Assembly (NCBI GenBank): GCA_003008705.1
Contig: PDUO01000024.1
Span: 126,831 to 190,830 of the forward strand
Origin: Pezicula radicicola
Taxonomy: Eukaryota; Ascomycota; Leotiomycetes; Helotiales; Dermateaceae
DNA length: 64,000 nt
Direction: 5' to 3'
Part shown: in pieces, positions 12,001-22,885 of the stretch
Numbering within the stretch: the stretch's first letter is position 1
Layout of the letters: each line of letters begins with the position of its first letter
The notes under the pieces: generated by a model
What the model was told of the DNA's origin: nothing
Databases searched by the model: none
The model's input: the letters and a program-made list of their open reading frames with translations, nothing else
Program-made: the position numbers and the translations under genes

Positions 12001-14137
12001 ATGCAAGCTAAATTAAAATAATACGGCTGGTGGATATATAGACCAGGACTAGATTTTGAAATGTGCTCGAGTAACTCGAGATGAGTTAAAGCTCTATTAT
12101 TAAAGATGTAAGACATGATCAAAAATATGCTTGGCTAATTGTGAACATCATCTGGTGTTGTGGTTGCGGTGAATACTTCCCCAAGGGTTGAATAGTTGAT
12201 GGTGATAGTAAATGCAGATGAGGTGATGGATGGTGGGAATGGTATAGAACCGCTGAAGGTGCTACCCCTTGTTGAGACCACCGTGATTACAGTTGTTGCG
12301 AGTGCTCTTTGGAAGAGGTTGGCAAAAAGAATCAGGAATGGGGCATTGTGATAGTGAAAGGTCAGCTATATTTATTGTACCTCTCTCTGGTAGTAACCTG
12401 TGAATGGTCAAGATTACGGTGATTTTTTCATGATTCATTATGCTTTCTTCTTCAACTTTATGTCGGAATAATAAACACAATTATAATTCTAAACTGTCTC
12501 TGTTTCTATTGTTGCCATATTTTTCGTGTTAACAACAAGAATAGCGCTTGTCCCGCTAATACAGAGCCTACTATACAGGACTAGTTACAATGGAGCTAAC
12601 CGTCTTCGGTGGTAGTTGAAAGATTCACAAGTTATTAGTGTGCTATTGCCCCATTCTCTAAGACCAGTTCATTTTCTTGTGGCTAGGTAGGGTTCTTAGT
12701 CTTCCAACTCGGCTTCCAATGCTTGTATTCAATATCAAGGTTATTTAAGGAGTAGCAATATGTAGACAAGCAAAGTGGTGTTATGTCTTTTAAGGAACTA
12801 GTGTATGGAAATAGCCTACTTGTAGCAGGAGGACGATCATATAACTATTCCTATCTTATTCAATAATGCTTAGAATAAGCGCTTGATCTCTCGTTTGTAC
12901 CAGATTTCGTTATAGGGAAGTCGAGTATTTCGCCGTGGTCCTATGGGTTCTATGTCTTCTTGGATTTGTGATTCAAAATATCTTGTTTATTCGGAAGAGA
13001 GCTTAAGGTTAAATAGCGATCAATAGCACAGCTATGCTAGGAGAGCTATTCTGACTAGTCCAAAATCCACGAGCAGTAGTCCTGTGTGGATAATAGCATA
13101 TGGAAGCAGCATGGTAGGTTCTTAGGAGCCAATGATAGTCGCTCGAAGTACTTCCGAGTCGCATTCTGGCTTTGAAGTACGAGCGACACTTAATTTCACT
13201 TAGGAATAGTAAACTCCGTTACAGAGGAAGGAGCGCTCGCTTAACGTACCAGAAAAGGGGGGGCTAGCGTTGCGCCAACGATTTAAAGTTTGCTAACTCT
13301 TGAGAGGTGAAGCTATTAAAATCTGGCCATTTTCAGTTAGACTCTTGTGGAAGGCATTTCGCCAATCATCTCAACACACGCCTGGTGCGCCTTTTACATG
13401 AAAAAGTGGTCGCTGGGCGGACACTCATAAGCAAGCTTAGAATTTTCACATTTAGAACAATACTCAAGACTCAAGACTCAATTAGTTGCATTGTTGCAAA
13501 TTAAATTTACAATATAGGGATTAAATTCAAACCTATAACTCCTAGAAGTTGAGACAAGAAGTTGAATGAGGTTGTGCTAGGAAACCAAGCATGATGTACT
13601 AAGAGCAGTAAGTAAATTGTTATGTAGTCAGTTCAGTTGACCCTCCTTATACAACAGCTTTTTTACAAGAAGTTTATGATCAGGTTTACACCTATCTGCT
13701 CTGCAGTAGATGTAAGCCCTAGTTTTTAGACTCTATGGGGTTTCTCGAGAGGCGAAAATGCAACAAAGGCAACCAGCCGCAACGAGATGCAATCACACCA
13801 ATGTAAAGGTAGTGTTCTAAGCTCTACCAAAGGAGTATAGAGGGAAATGTCTACGAGTAGAAGACCATTGCTGCAGCGTGATCTTTTGGGGAGTTGCATC
13901 AGTCATGATAATGGTGAATTAATAAATTTTCATTGCACGTATATAAGCGGCACTCGACGTGCTTGTTACTACAATGTAATGTCCTCCTGCACGAAAAATG
14001 GTACGCGCCCAGTCATACTTATCCTGCTAAAAGGCTTGAATTTTGAACGTCAATAAGGGAACTGCAATCGTGCTCCTATAACGCGTTACACCCTCCATAA
14101 TTTCAATCAACCATTCGAATGGCTTCAAGGCCTCTTA
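9061..14137. other. 5-kb gene-free AT-rich stretch
   Basis: After the G6PD 3' region I find no frame with recognisable protein sequence; the longest open frames are around 70 codons. The sequence is AT-rich with many TA dinucleotides, as expected of old repeats decayed by repeat-induced point mutation, but no intact transposon, long terminal repeat pair or domain relic could be identified by eye. One imperfect hairpin is noted at 13138-13187. Confidence 0.45.
13138..13187. repeat. imperfect inverted repeat (14-bp arms)
   Basis: The arm GTCGCTCGaagTACTTC (13138-13154) is the inverse of GAAGTACGAGCGAC (13174-13187), apart from a 3-nt bulge, with a loop of about 19 nt. It lies in non-coding DNA. 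It may be a decayed element end or a chance structure. Confidence 0.45.
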
Positions 14138-15621
14138 CTACCAATGTCGTTGCCAACCAACAGCCTGCTCATTTCTTGAGTGCCACTCTTCACTAACATC
14201 AATCGAACGCTTTTCTCCCATCTTAATCTTAACACCAGAGAACTTGCAACTCCCAAAACTGCCGCCGCCAAATGTACCACTAAGCTCCGTACCTTTTGGT
14301 CCAAGGAAGGTTATCGAGTAGGCTTTCTTGTCTGAGTCAGGTTCTATTGCATTTTCATAGGATCCTGCGTTTCCTCGCCATCGATATTTCCACGTCGGTT
14401 TGGTTGGAGAAGGCTTGTCGGGTGGTCCAAGACGGAAAGGTTCTGGAGAGGGACTTCGGCGGTTTCTAAATTCCTCCAAATCAATTTCAACGCCCGGGTC
14501 ATCCTCGACCTCTTCCGGAAGTTTCCTCTTCTTTGTGTTGATTTTCTGAGATGTGGCCTGGGATTGCTTTTCGAACCGAAGATGCCTTCTATAGCATCGC
14601 CAAAGATGAACTTTGCAAACATCTGTTGCTTCCCCGAAACTCTCTGGAGATATATCTGCAGTGTGAAATCTTTGTCTGGGGAGGAGTAGCCATTTCTTAT
14701 GTATGGACAGGAAATTCTCCACGTGCCAGTCACATCCCATATCATGCTTCCTGAATTTTGCACAATCTCTTGATGGAGTTGCTCAAAAGTCTCGTCATTT
14801 ATCTTTTCCTTGCTCTGCTTCTGCTTCTCCAATGCCTCTCTCTGCTTTCTCAACAAAAGCTGTCGCGCCTTTTCTGCCTTTCGCTGCTTGTCCTGTTCAT
14901 CCCACAATTTTCTCGTTGCCGGTGCCATTTCATTTAGAACTTCGTCATGCTTTTTTGTTAGTGTTTTCTCATCTTGGCCAACAATCATCCATTGTACAAA
15001 TTGTGAGCCTTGAGGAACATTGATGACATAAGAAGCAAGGTTGAGGTCTCGCACAAGATTGATAAATGAATCGGAGGACGTTTCCACTACAGCAACATTT
15101 TTGCTAACTATAGAGTCTCTCGGGAGGGGAAATTCCTCCTCTAAGAACCGTCGGGGGTCAACTTGGACTTTTTCCGCATTTGTTGATAAATTGTTCCACT
15201 TCGCATTGTGGAGATTTCCCCAAGCGGCCAATTTACTTTGATATGTCGCTTTTGCAGTGCGTTTGAGTGTGACAAGATCTTGGAGCATCGATGGATTGCC
15301 AGCAAGCCTCAGTCGTTTCTTTATAGTCAGAATATTGCCACTGTAATCAATGCCTCTGAATATGCACTGAGCTTTCCACCACACGATACTCTTGCTATCA
15401 GACGAATTCGGGTTTGCAATATTGGAGCAATATGGTGTATATTGTGGAGATAGACTCTTTGCAAGCTCAGATGTGTTGAGTAAGAAGCCTCGAGGCCCGT
15501 AACCGAAATTTCCTATCTGATGGCGGAACTTCACCCCCAAGGACGGATTCGGCTCATCTATGCCATAGGAGTCGGGGAAAGGTATATAATTTGAGTCACC
15601 AGGAGTACCTCTCCAGCTCAT
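14138..15621 (-). CDS. fungal hypothetical protein with SAP-like N-terminus, broken by a -1 frameshift
   Basis: One minus-strand gene appears as two overlapping frames. The first frame begins MSWRGTPGDSNYIPFPDSYG (ATG at 15619-15621; another ATG four codons upstream) and is coding to about 14565. There the sense leaves that frame after GDAIEGIF and resumes in the -1 frame as RFEKQSQATSQKINTKKRK, ending QAVGWQRHW at 14138. With one base restored the protein would be about 494 residues. No intron explains the shift. Features seen are a WWKAQCIFRGIDYSGN segment resembling fungal SAP-type motifs, a charged helix (DEQDKQRKAEKARQ), a DVTGTWRISCPYI beta-rich region and an acidic linker. It resembles a family common in Leotiomycetes with no known role, from memory. 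It is either a recent pseudogene or a sequencing error. Confidence 0.6.
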
Positions 15622-17297
15622 TTTGAGTAGCAAGAGTTGTTTTGAAAGTTGATAAGCTGATGATAATAGGAAGTTGAGATACCTTAAATACAGAAACGAT
15701 ATGAAGTTGAAAGCCGAAGAAGAATGAGATGAGGGGAAGTTAAGCTTTTATAATTTATCACGCACCCGGGGGTCCATACAAGGCGCGTCAGATACTCCGT
15801 ATCACGTGTACCAATTCCGACAATGCACGAGCACCTCGATGAAATTCAATTGGTAGATCCCTTCATTAGGATATCTGTGCGTCCAGCAATCGGCCTTGCA
15901 AGACCTAAGCGACGTCGAATCTAACTTTAGCTAGGAGAACTCGGCAAGTTTCCTTGATATAAATTTGCGGAGTTAGGATTTTGCACTCTTCCACATGAGA
16001 CTCCATGCGACCAAGAAACAAGTACTTGGTTGGAAGCCTAAAGTTACAATGTGCAGGTTATTGACTAAGAAGGAAGTGATAAGCTAAGAAAGCGTATTGC
16101 ATACGAATTTCTCTAAGCGAGGGTAATAAGTACGTATAAAAAGGAAAGAAGGAAGAACACCTCGACACAAACTCCTGTTGCTACACATAAATCTATTGTC
16201 ACTAAAGCCAAATTTCTATCTCTTTCAAAATTCTTATTCTGCTCTAAAAGGACAGAGCCGTATTGTTTTAACCCCTGGAGTACATCGTTCTATGTATACT
16301 AAAACATGTACAGTAGAGTATTTAGGGCCATCTCAAAGTGCAGCAGCCTGCTTAGCCTAATATCAACCATAAATCAGATAGTTAGCTAGTGTCTTAGCGG
16401 CATTTGCGCACAAAAAATCACTAGTGACTGTTAGTTTATTTCTGCAATGCCCTCTTAAGTCCTAAGATGATTCAACCTAAGCGAAGGAGTATAGAGATTT
16501 GATATAGGTGACTCTGGCCTAACACTGCAGTCTTACTTTTGTATAATGAGAGCGTACAAATGAAATAGTGGTAAAGAAAACAAGTGGATGTTATCCTTGG
16601 AGTACATACAGTAAAGTGAGATCAAAGTATCTAAAAACACTGCCTAGCGACAGGAGCCAAGAGCAATGGAATGCAGATATCTCCAGAAACCAGAATATAC
16701 TCCAGCGACAGGCTTGATTTAGGTAGCTTACTCGACTTAACGAGGTAACCTACTTGACTAAACTCACTTAATACGATCAACTTAATCTATTCCTACGTAA
16801 CAGCACGTTGCACCCGACCCCAGCTTGGTATTACAAACAATATAAATAGCAACATAGCAGCGCTTTCAAATAACCAAAACAAAAGCAAGTAGTATTAGGG
16901 GTACAGTATAGTAGTCGTGAAGCGCTTTGGCATGATAGACATAGAAGCAAGCCTGCAGCCCAATGTTTCATAATACAAAAAGAAGAAGGGAAGCAAAGAA
17001 ATGAGGAAAATGGATCGGTCTGAGAGCTATGTACACTGCAAAATGAAGAGAGAACCCTCGCTCTTGGGCTCATCTTCCAATGCTAAAACAAGGAATGCTA
17101 GTAACTTAAAGGAAAGAGAAGTAGAGCGCGCTGCTCCTGGTATCATGTATCAATCTGTTCGCCTTTTGTGGCTCGTCTCGTCATCATGATTCTCGTCGTC
17201 TTGTGGTACGTGACCGTGTCGGGTGTCGTGGTTCATTCGGAGTTTTTTTAAATCCCAGATTTCATGAGATGCAGTTCCATGCTTCGAAGCCCTTCTT
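15622..17297. other. intergenic, promoter side of the SAP-like gene
   Basis: No gene was recognised. The region is AT-rich. It contains a patch at 16712-16785 of degenerate CTTACTCGACTTAA / CTACTTGACTAAACTCACTT units related to the 18-bp satellite at 54 kb. The last 450 bp before 17298 would hold the 3' end of the SDR transcript. Confidence 0.45.
16712..16785. repeat. degenerate patch of the 18-bp ACTTGACTTGAGTAACTC-type repeat
   Basis: Units such as CTTACTCGACTTAA, CTACTTGACTAAACTCACTT and CAACTTAATC recur over about 75 bp. They resemble diverged copies of the satellite unit at 54106-54350. No terminal inverted repeats of the MITE type were found around it. Confidence 0.45.
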
Positions 17298-18638
17298 TCA
17301 CGCCTTTGATTCATCTGGCCACCATCCAATCCTCCGATAGCTCTCAACTACTGCTTCCAGTTCTTGCTTCGTAATGACGGGCTTCTCGTATTTGAAGCCG
17401 ACTACCGACTCCAATCTACTTCCGTCCATACTCAGATCAGTGTCCTTCAACAGCTCCTTTTCCATGAAAGGTGTAAGTGGCCCCGGCCTTGTGATACCAG
17501 CATCTGCAAGTAGGTCCGCCCAAGGTTGAAGTACCTCATCATTCACATCATCAACCACATTGTCCATATTCAGCCTCGCGAACGTGCTAATTAGTTGTCC
17601 TTGGAAGCCTGTTTCAATGCCAAAGATCTCATGGATCAGACCTGCCATCGTTCCTTGTGATGTTTGCCCTTTGTCTACTACGTTAAATGTTGGGATCTTG
17701 CCCATTTTGGCCTCGTCCCAGTTGGCCTTGTTGGATACGGAGTACCAATCTGCTATGCTGAAGAGCGCTCGCGACACATCAGTGATGTGAACGGAGTTGA
17801 CGCGGAGATCTTTGGTCCAGAGCCATTTCATTTCTTCATTGAGGTATTGATAGACGCGAGCCATCGAAAGAGTTGTACCGATGGACTGGGAGGCGTAGTC
17901 GCCATACACGTGGGCGAGACGCACAATGATGAGATTCAATCTGTGAGTTGTCAGCAGATATTCCTTGTCCTCGTATTAATTGACATCCAAGGACCAGAAC
18001 AGTCTCGATCATCGTCTCGTCTCCCTTAAACCAAGAATGAGATCCACTTACCCCTCGATCTTGGCCAATTGCTCCTCCGCCTGCAGCTTAAAGACTGCAA
18101 TCTTGCTCCAAGGCTTCAACTTATCTCCTTCCTTGCTGGGTTGACTGTCAGGCTTGTACACCATTCCCGTACTCAACTCCACGAAGCACTTCACCCCTCT
18201 TTTGGCGGCCTCCTTTCCCACAGCAACACTCAGCGCCAGCGACCGGACTTTGTACACTTCATCTTCCTGTGAATATCGCGTCTCACCACCGCAGTTGAAT
18301 ACATAGTCCCATTGCTTCCCGTTCGAACGGTCAAATATGCGGGGAAGGGATTCTGTTGGGACAAAGCAAGACGTGATCAGCCCAGTACGAAAAGGATGAT
18401 GCGATCAGGAAGAAGTAAATAACAGCAAAAACTTACGCTCTTTGCTGGCATCTGCCTGCATAAATTTGTCTGTCGAACAGGCCTCTGCGAACTCCGGTGC
18501 CAACCATGCCAACTGCGGTAACACTTTATCCACGATGCGTACCTCTGACGCCAAGTCGTTCTGTTGAATGTGCAGTGCCAAAAAGCGTCCTATATAACCC
18601 AAACCGCCAATAATCAGAACTGCTGGCTTCTCTGCCAT
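17298..18638 (-). CDS. NAD-dependent epimerase/dehydratase (extended SDR)
   Basis: Three exons, 18437-18638, 18052-18352 and 17298-17940, give 381 residues. The N-terminus MAEKPAVLIIGGLGYIGRFL carries the GxxGxxG Rossmann nucleotide-binding motif (GGLGYIG, residues 11-17), followed by an acidic residue in VRIVDK. Later blocks are WDYVFNCGGETRYSQ, CFVELSTGMVY (the Ser/Thr of an SDR active site) and IIVRLAHVYGDY. The usual YxxxK catalytic pair is not obvious: the expected place reads PWSKIAVFKLQAEEQ, with Ser or Trp instead of Tyr. It may therefore bind nucleotide without standard chemistry, or act on an unusual substrate. Substrate is unknown. Phases agree at both introns (GTAAGT donors). The gene faces a 2.8-kb gene-free region upstream. 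Confidence 0.82.
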
Positions 18639-21443
18639 CGCGTTGCCGCTTCGGGGGTTTTATGTATGGTCAGGGTCGATATGCTGGGTTCTTTTGCCGT
18701 ACGAGACCGAAATGGCTGGGCTGGCAATTGGAGAGAAAGTAGAGAGAGAGAGGAGCGCGGCTTGGAGTATATCAGAGAGAAAGGTCGGCTGGTCGTGTTT
18801 GAGAGATTTAAGAGAGGGGAGTGCAAATGGGTTACAGATGTTGAGATCAATGCAGAATTATCTTTCTAATATCATCAGAGTAGTGTGCGAAGCTTGAAGA
18901 AGCGAAAAGGTCATCCCTCCTCAATAAAGGAGAGGGAACGTGCCATCAAGCGGGAGTCAGCGGCTCGGATAGAGGTCGATCTATAACAATTAATTCATGG
19001 ACAACGGACGGGAATGGGCGAGCCTAACCAGAAGGATCAAGATTATAAATGGCCTATATTACATCTATTACATCCAACCTCCTTCTCACCTTTTCATAAG
19101 CCTCTCATCCAACACTACGACCGTCTACCTCCCGACAGGATGCTGCAGGTACTTCTGCGTTGATCGACTTGCATTGACGGGAGCGATCTCTATGGCTCTC
19201 CTGCTCTCGAAATGCATATAACCGCAGTGCCGTTCCTACAAAGGGACAGCCACAGATCTCGAGCGACCTTTTGCAGCGCAGGCGATGTGGTAATTGGCGC
19301 TTCGGACATGCAGATCAGGTACAGAGGCAGTGTTAGAGAGGCATACGAAAGTACCGCGCGCAGATTACGAGTCAGCCGACGCGATTGAAGTTTAAATAGA
19401 GATGGATTCCATAAGAATTGAGTACTAATGAGTACTAATGAGTACCTTTCCAGGGGCACCATCTGGTGGATGATGCTCACCGAGACAAAGACGGGTATCT
19501 ATCGCCGTTGTTAGGCTGTATTATTTTTCACTGGAGTATTTTCGGGGAGAGAGATCTTCATTTCATCTTTTCCAGAAGCCCGATTTATTTTTCTAGTTGC
19601 CGCAGCGGGTACGCAGGCTCGCAGGTATGGAGATAGCTACGGATATTACTAATGGAGGGGTTCGAGAGATGGTCACTGATGAGCCCGTTCAAGAGTGGGT
19701 GGTAGTCTGGGAATAAAACGGACCACACGCACTAATCTCCGAAAGTTGCTTTGGAATTATTTTCATCTTTCTTTTATATTCATTGTGAAGTCACGAGGCC
19801 TTGTTTGCTATCTACAGACGCTTTGTAAAACTTATGAGCCTTTTTGTTGGTGTATTGTTTCCTTTTGGGAACCTGTATGCAGGTCATCTTATTGTGCTGC
19901 ATATATCGGTATTGTGCATCTACCAACGCTAGCCGCGATGGGAATGACATTTCATCTGGTTAAATAAAATGTGTGAAACCATTGTGTTGCACCTGAGAAG
20001 ATATTTTTGCCTGATCCTCCTTGTTACTGTTTGACTTCCAAATCCTTCACCTTGTTGCGGACTCCATCCACATGTTTGAATCACTGAAAATTACTCCATT
20101 GATTTGACAACAACCAAGCGAACCACGCCGACAGTGGCATATCCCCGCTTTTCGGTTGTGCCTGGTGTACCGTTTTCCAGGAGTCTGTTTACTACGGCCA
20201 TAGCTTTGCGCAATACGAGATACATCGAAACCTAGACTGCATCGTTTCTAAGCGAGGGCTGTATCTGGTACCCCTGAGCCAAAGAAACTTTGGAATTAAG
20301 GTCTGTTGGAAGACAGAAAGGGAAGTCGATTGCCTCTTGGCATGCGTTGAACCAAGGTTGAGACTAGAATAGTGTTCTGCCGATGCGTTATGACCTGCTG
20401 AACCGCTTCTGGGCATAAGTGCCCTGGAAATGCATACCGGCCTCTGCATAGTACTTAAAAAAAGTTTTCTTTTTCTCTCTCTGCATACAGTCTCTCCTGC
20501 ATCGTGCAGTATAAGAGATTTATTTCGGATAATAAGATGTAGTGGCTTTTGCATACCCGAATGCAAGAAGACCTTGAGAGTACTTAGCTGCGAAATGAAT
20601 TTTATCGAGAAGCATTAGGAGGAATCTTGCAATGTGCTAAAGAGCGGCACAGTCATATAGTTCTGGATAATAGCCTTTTCTTCATCCTTGATTAAAGGTT
20701 TGTCTGTTTTGTAAATTGATTTTCAAGTTCGCATATCCTTAATATAAGCGCCACGGTCAATAGTGGCAGTGTCGCTAAAGAGGGTTGGGAGAGATGGCAA
20801 CCTAGGTTAATGTACCTTGTACTTGTCGTCGCGTATTGTTGTCTCGGAGCTTCACCGTGTCAAAAGAAGCTAGGAAACTCAGGTACTCTAGACTACCTAG
20901 GTAAGGCACAATAGACACCTCCCTCATTTGCCCAGAAGATGCTAGCACCCTGGTCAAAGGAACCAGACGAATGAAATTAGGTTCAAATTAAGTTCAACCT
21001 TTTTGAAACTAGGTTAGGATCTTTCCAGGCGACTTAGAATGAACTGCCATCCTACTTTTCCTCAGGGACATCGCTTGCATTTGGTAGTAGCTTGGTAGAA
21101 CAGCTCCTGGTTCGGAGAGAACCTTGCCCAAAACGAAGTCGAAGGGAATTTGGGGAGATTATGAAAGATTAGCATTGTCTTGGTTTCCATTTGATGGAGA
21201 CGTTACAGGCTGAATATCCCTAAAAGGCTCCCTTGTCGTTAAAGGTTGGCTTCAATTCGCCTAATGATCTGCTCACAGAGTATTTTTGTCCACAGAACGA
21301 CAAAGGGATACAATGTCTATGTGAACCGCTTGAAGTTGAATTTGACAGACATCTTTCTCTGTCACATATTCCATGTCTCAATAGCAGCAAAAGTTACAGG
21401 GTTCAAAATGCGTCATTACCAATCTCCCTAACCCGATGCCGCG
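18639..21443. other. 2.8-kb intergenic region
   Basis: It separates the SDR gene promoter (18639 onward) from the 3' end of capping protein beta. I found no coding sequence; a 124-codon frame at 20192-20566 on the minus strand has no family resemblance or gene-like context. A short direct repeat AGTACTAATG occurs in tandem near 19420-19445. An 8-kb neighbourhood of minus-strand genes continues on the right. Confidence 0.45.
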
Positions 21444-22435
21444 TTACCGTTTCATGGAATTGATCATCTCTCGATGAGTATCCGTCTCACTGTTCTTCTC
21501 ACTCAAGCTTCCCAAACTTCTCAAATCACCAACAACGTCCTTTGCCTTGCCAAAGTAAACTTCTTGCAACAGATTTCGCATCTTGAGCTCCATATCCTCT
21601 ACCAGCTTTCCAATGTTGGCAATGTGGCTCGTGTCGTCATCTACGGGGAGGTCTGATTCGATCTGACGGGTCATGTTTCCTGAGAGGTCCATGGCACCTA
21701 GAGAGTCCGACGATGTGGCAAGTGAGAGGATGACGGTCGACGTTAATTTGTAGTGTGCCGTTCGTGCACGATCAACAGCTTCAAAGACGTGGATTGAGTC
21801 CCAGGTTCCTTGGCTCTTGCCGGCTGGTGTTGCCACTACATTCTCGGGTTAGCCTTTGCTTTTCCACAATACCAAATACAAAATAGGAGATTGAAGACCT
21901 ACCTTTTTTCAACAGAACTACGCCCGCGAACCCATCATCCAGATTCCAGAAGTAAACACTGCTCACACCCCCCTCATAATACAACTCTCTGTAAACATCA
22001 AACGCCTCATTCGCTCTAATCTCCATCTTCCTCACTCTCTCACTGGGTACAGCTCCCTCGCCCGCACCTTCATTATTGCCCTGCTCATCAACACCACCGG
22101 CACCCGATCCACCAGCTGGGGTCTCGAACTCGCCAGACCAGGGTGAGCGGTAGGAATCACCGTCGCGGTTGTAGTCACACAGAAGATAATCACGGCCAGT
22201 TTTGCGACATCGAGAGATGGTGAGGGGTTGGTCGACGGAAGAGAGGAGATCTTCAGTTATGGAGGGGACTAGACTAATGAGGGAATTCAGATGCGTGGTC
22301 GTGTGTTTGGGGTCCAGCCGCCGGAGGAGGTCGCTGTAAGATGGGTCAGCGTGCTTGAATGTTAATAAGGGAGCCAACAAAGCTGCAGTTCAGCACTTAC
22401 AGCGCGCTATCAAACTGTGCATCTGTATCTGCCAT
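21444..22435 (-). CDS. CAP2: F-actin-capping protein subunit beta
   Basis: Exons 22401-22435, 21903-22333 and 21444-21835 give 285 residues, matching the family. The protein starts [20 protein letters not shown] and carries the CapZ-beta signature [20 protein letters not shown], then [20 protein letters not shown] and a conserved [10 protein letters not shown] block. CapZ alpha and beta form a heterodimer that caps barbed ends of actin filaments at cortical patches. The 35-nt first exon and both intron phases (2 and 1) agree. A short Gly/Glu-rich insertion ([20 protein letters not shown]) after the signature is typical of filamentous fungi. It is transcribed in the same direction as the RTC4-domain gene, 450 bp upstream. 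Confidence 0.96.
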
Positions 22436-22885
22436 CTTGTATGGTGATGAGTGACTGTTGAATTAGAGACGTACTCCGCAGCTTTGGAGGGGTTGATTGA
22501 GGTCGCAACTGCGATTGTTAGGCGAGTTTGGAGCGGACGCTAGCGGGTTCGGTCTGAGCCCCTATTTTCATGACGCTGTGAAATAATAATTCCTATGTGC
22601 ACGCCTTCTCGAGAAAACAATTCTGATTTTTATCACTTGTACATTTACGAGGGGGGAAAGAAAAGAGAAGCCCAACCTTGTTGTTTATCAACTCCTCTAC
22701 TCCCTAATTTGTAGTGCTTGTGAGGATGCACGATTCGCCTGACTCAAAGGTACATTAGACGTTGCTGTCTCTGTTCTATGCTCTACTGCTATTGCAATCC
22801 AACACCACTCCGTTCCAATGCGGCTTCAAAAGCGACACATGCTCAATGCCAACTCCATTTAACCACAGCCGATGAGTTATGCCCA
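22436..22885. promoter_or_regulatory. intergenic between RTC4-domain gene and CAP2
   Basis: This 450-bp gap holds the 3' end of the RTC4-domain transcript and the promoter of CAP2. No further gene or repeat was seen. Confidence 0.45.

Noticed and set aside
14555..14600. Programmed -1 ribosomal frameshift or intron in the SAP-like gene
   Set aside because: No slippery heptamer, and candidate introns would delete the conserved FIFGDAIEGIF segment.
20192..20566. 124-codon minus-strand frame
   Set aside because: Composition is not gene-like, with no family resemblance and no splice partners.
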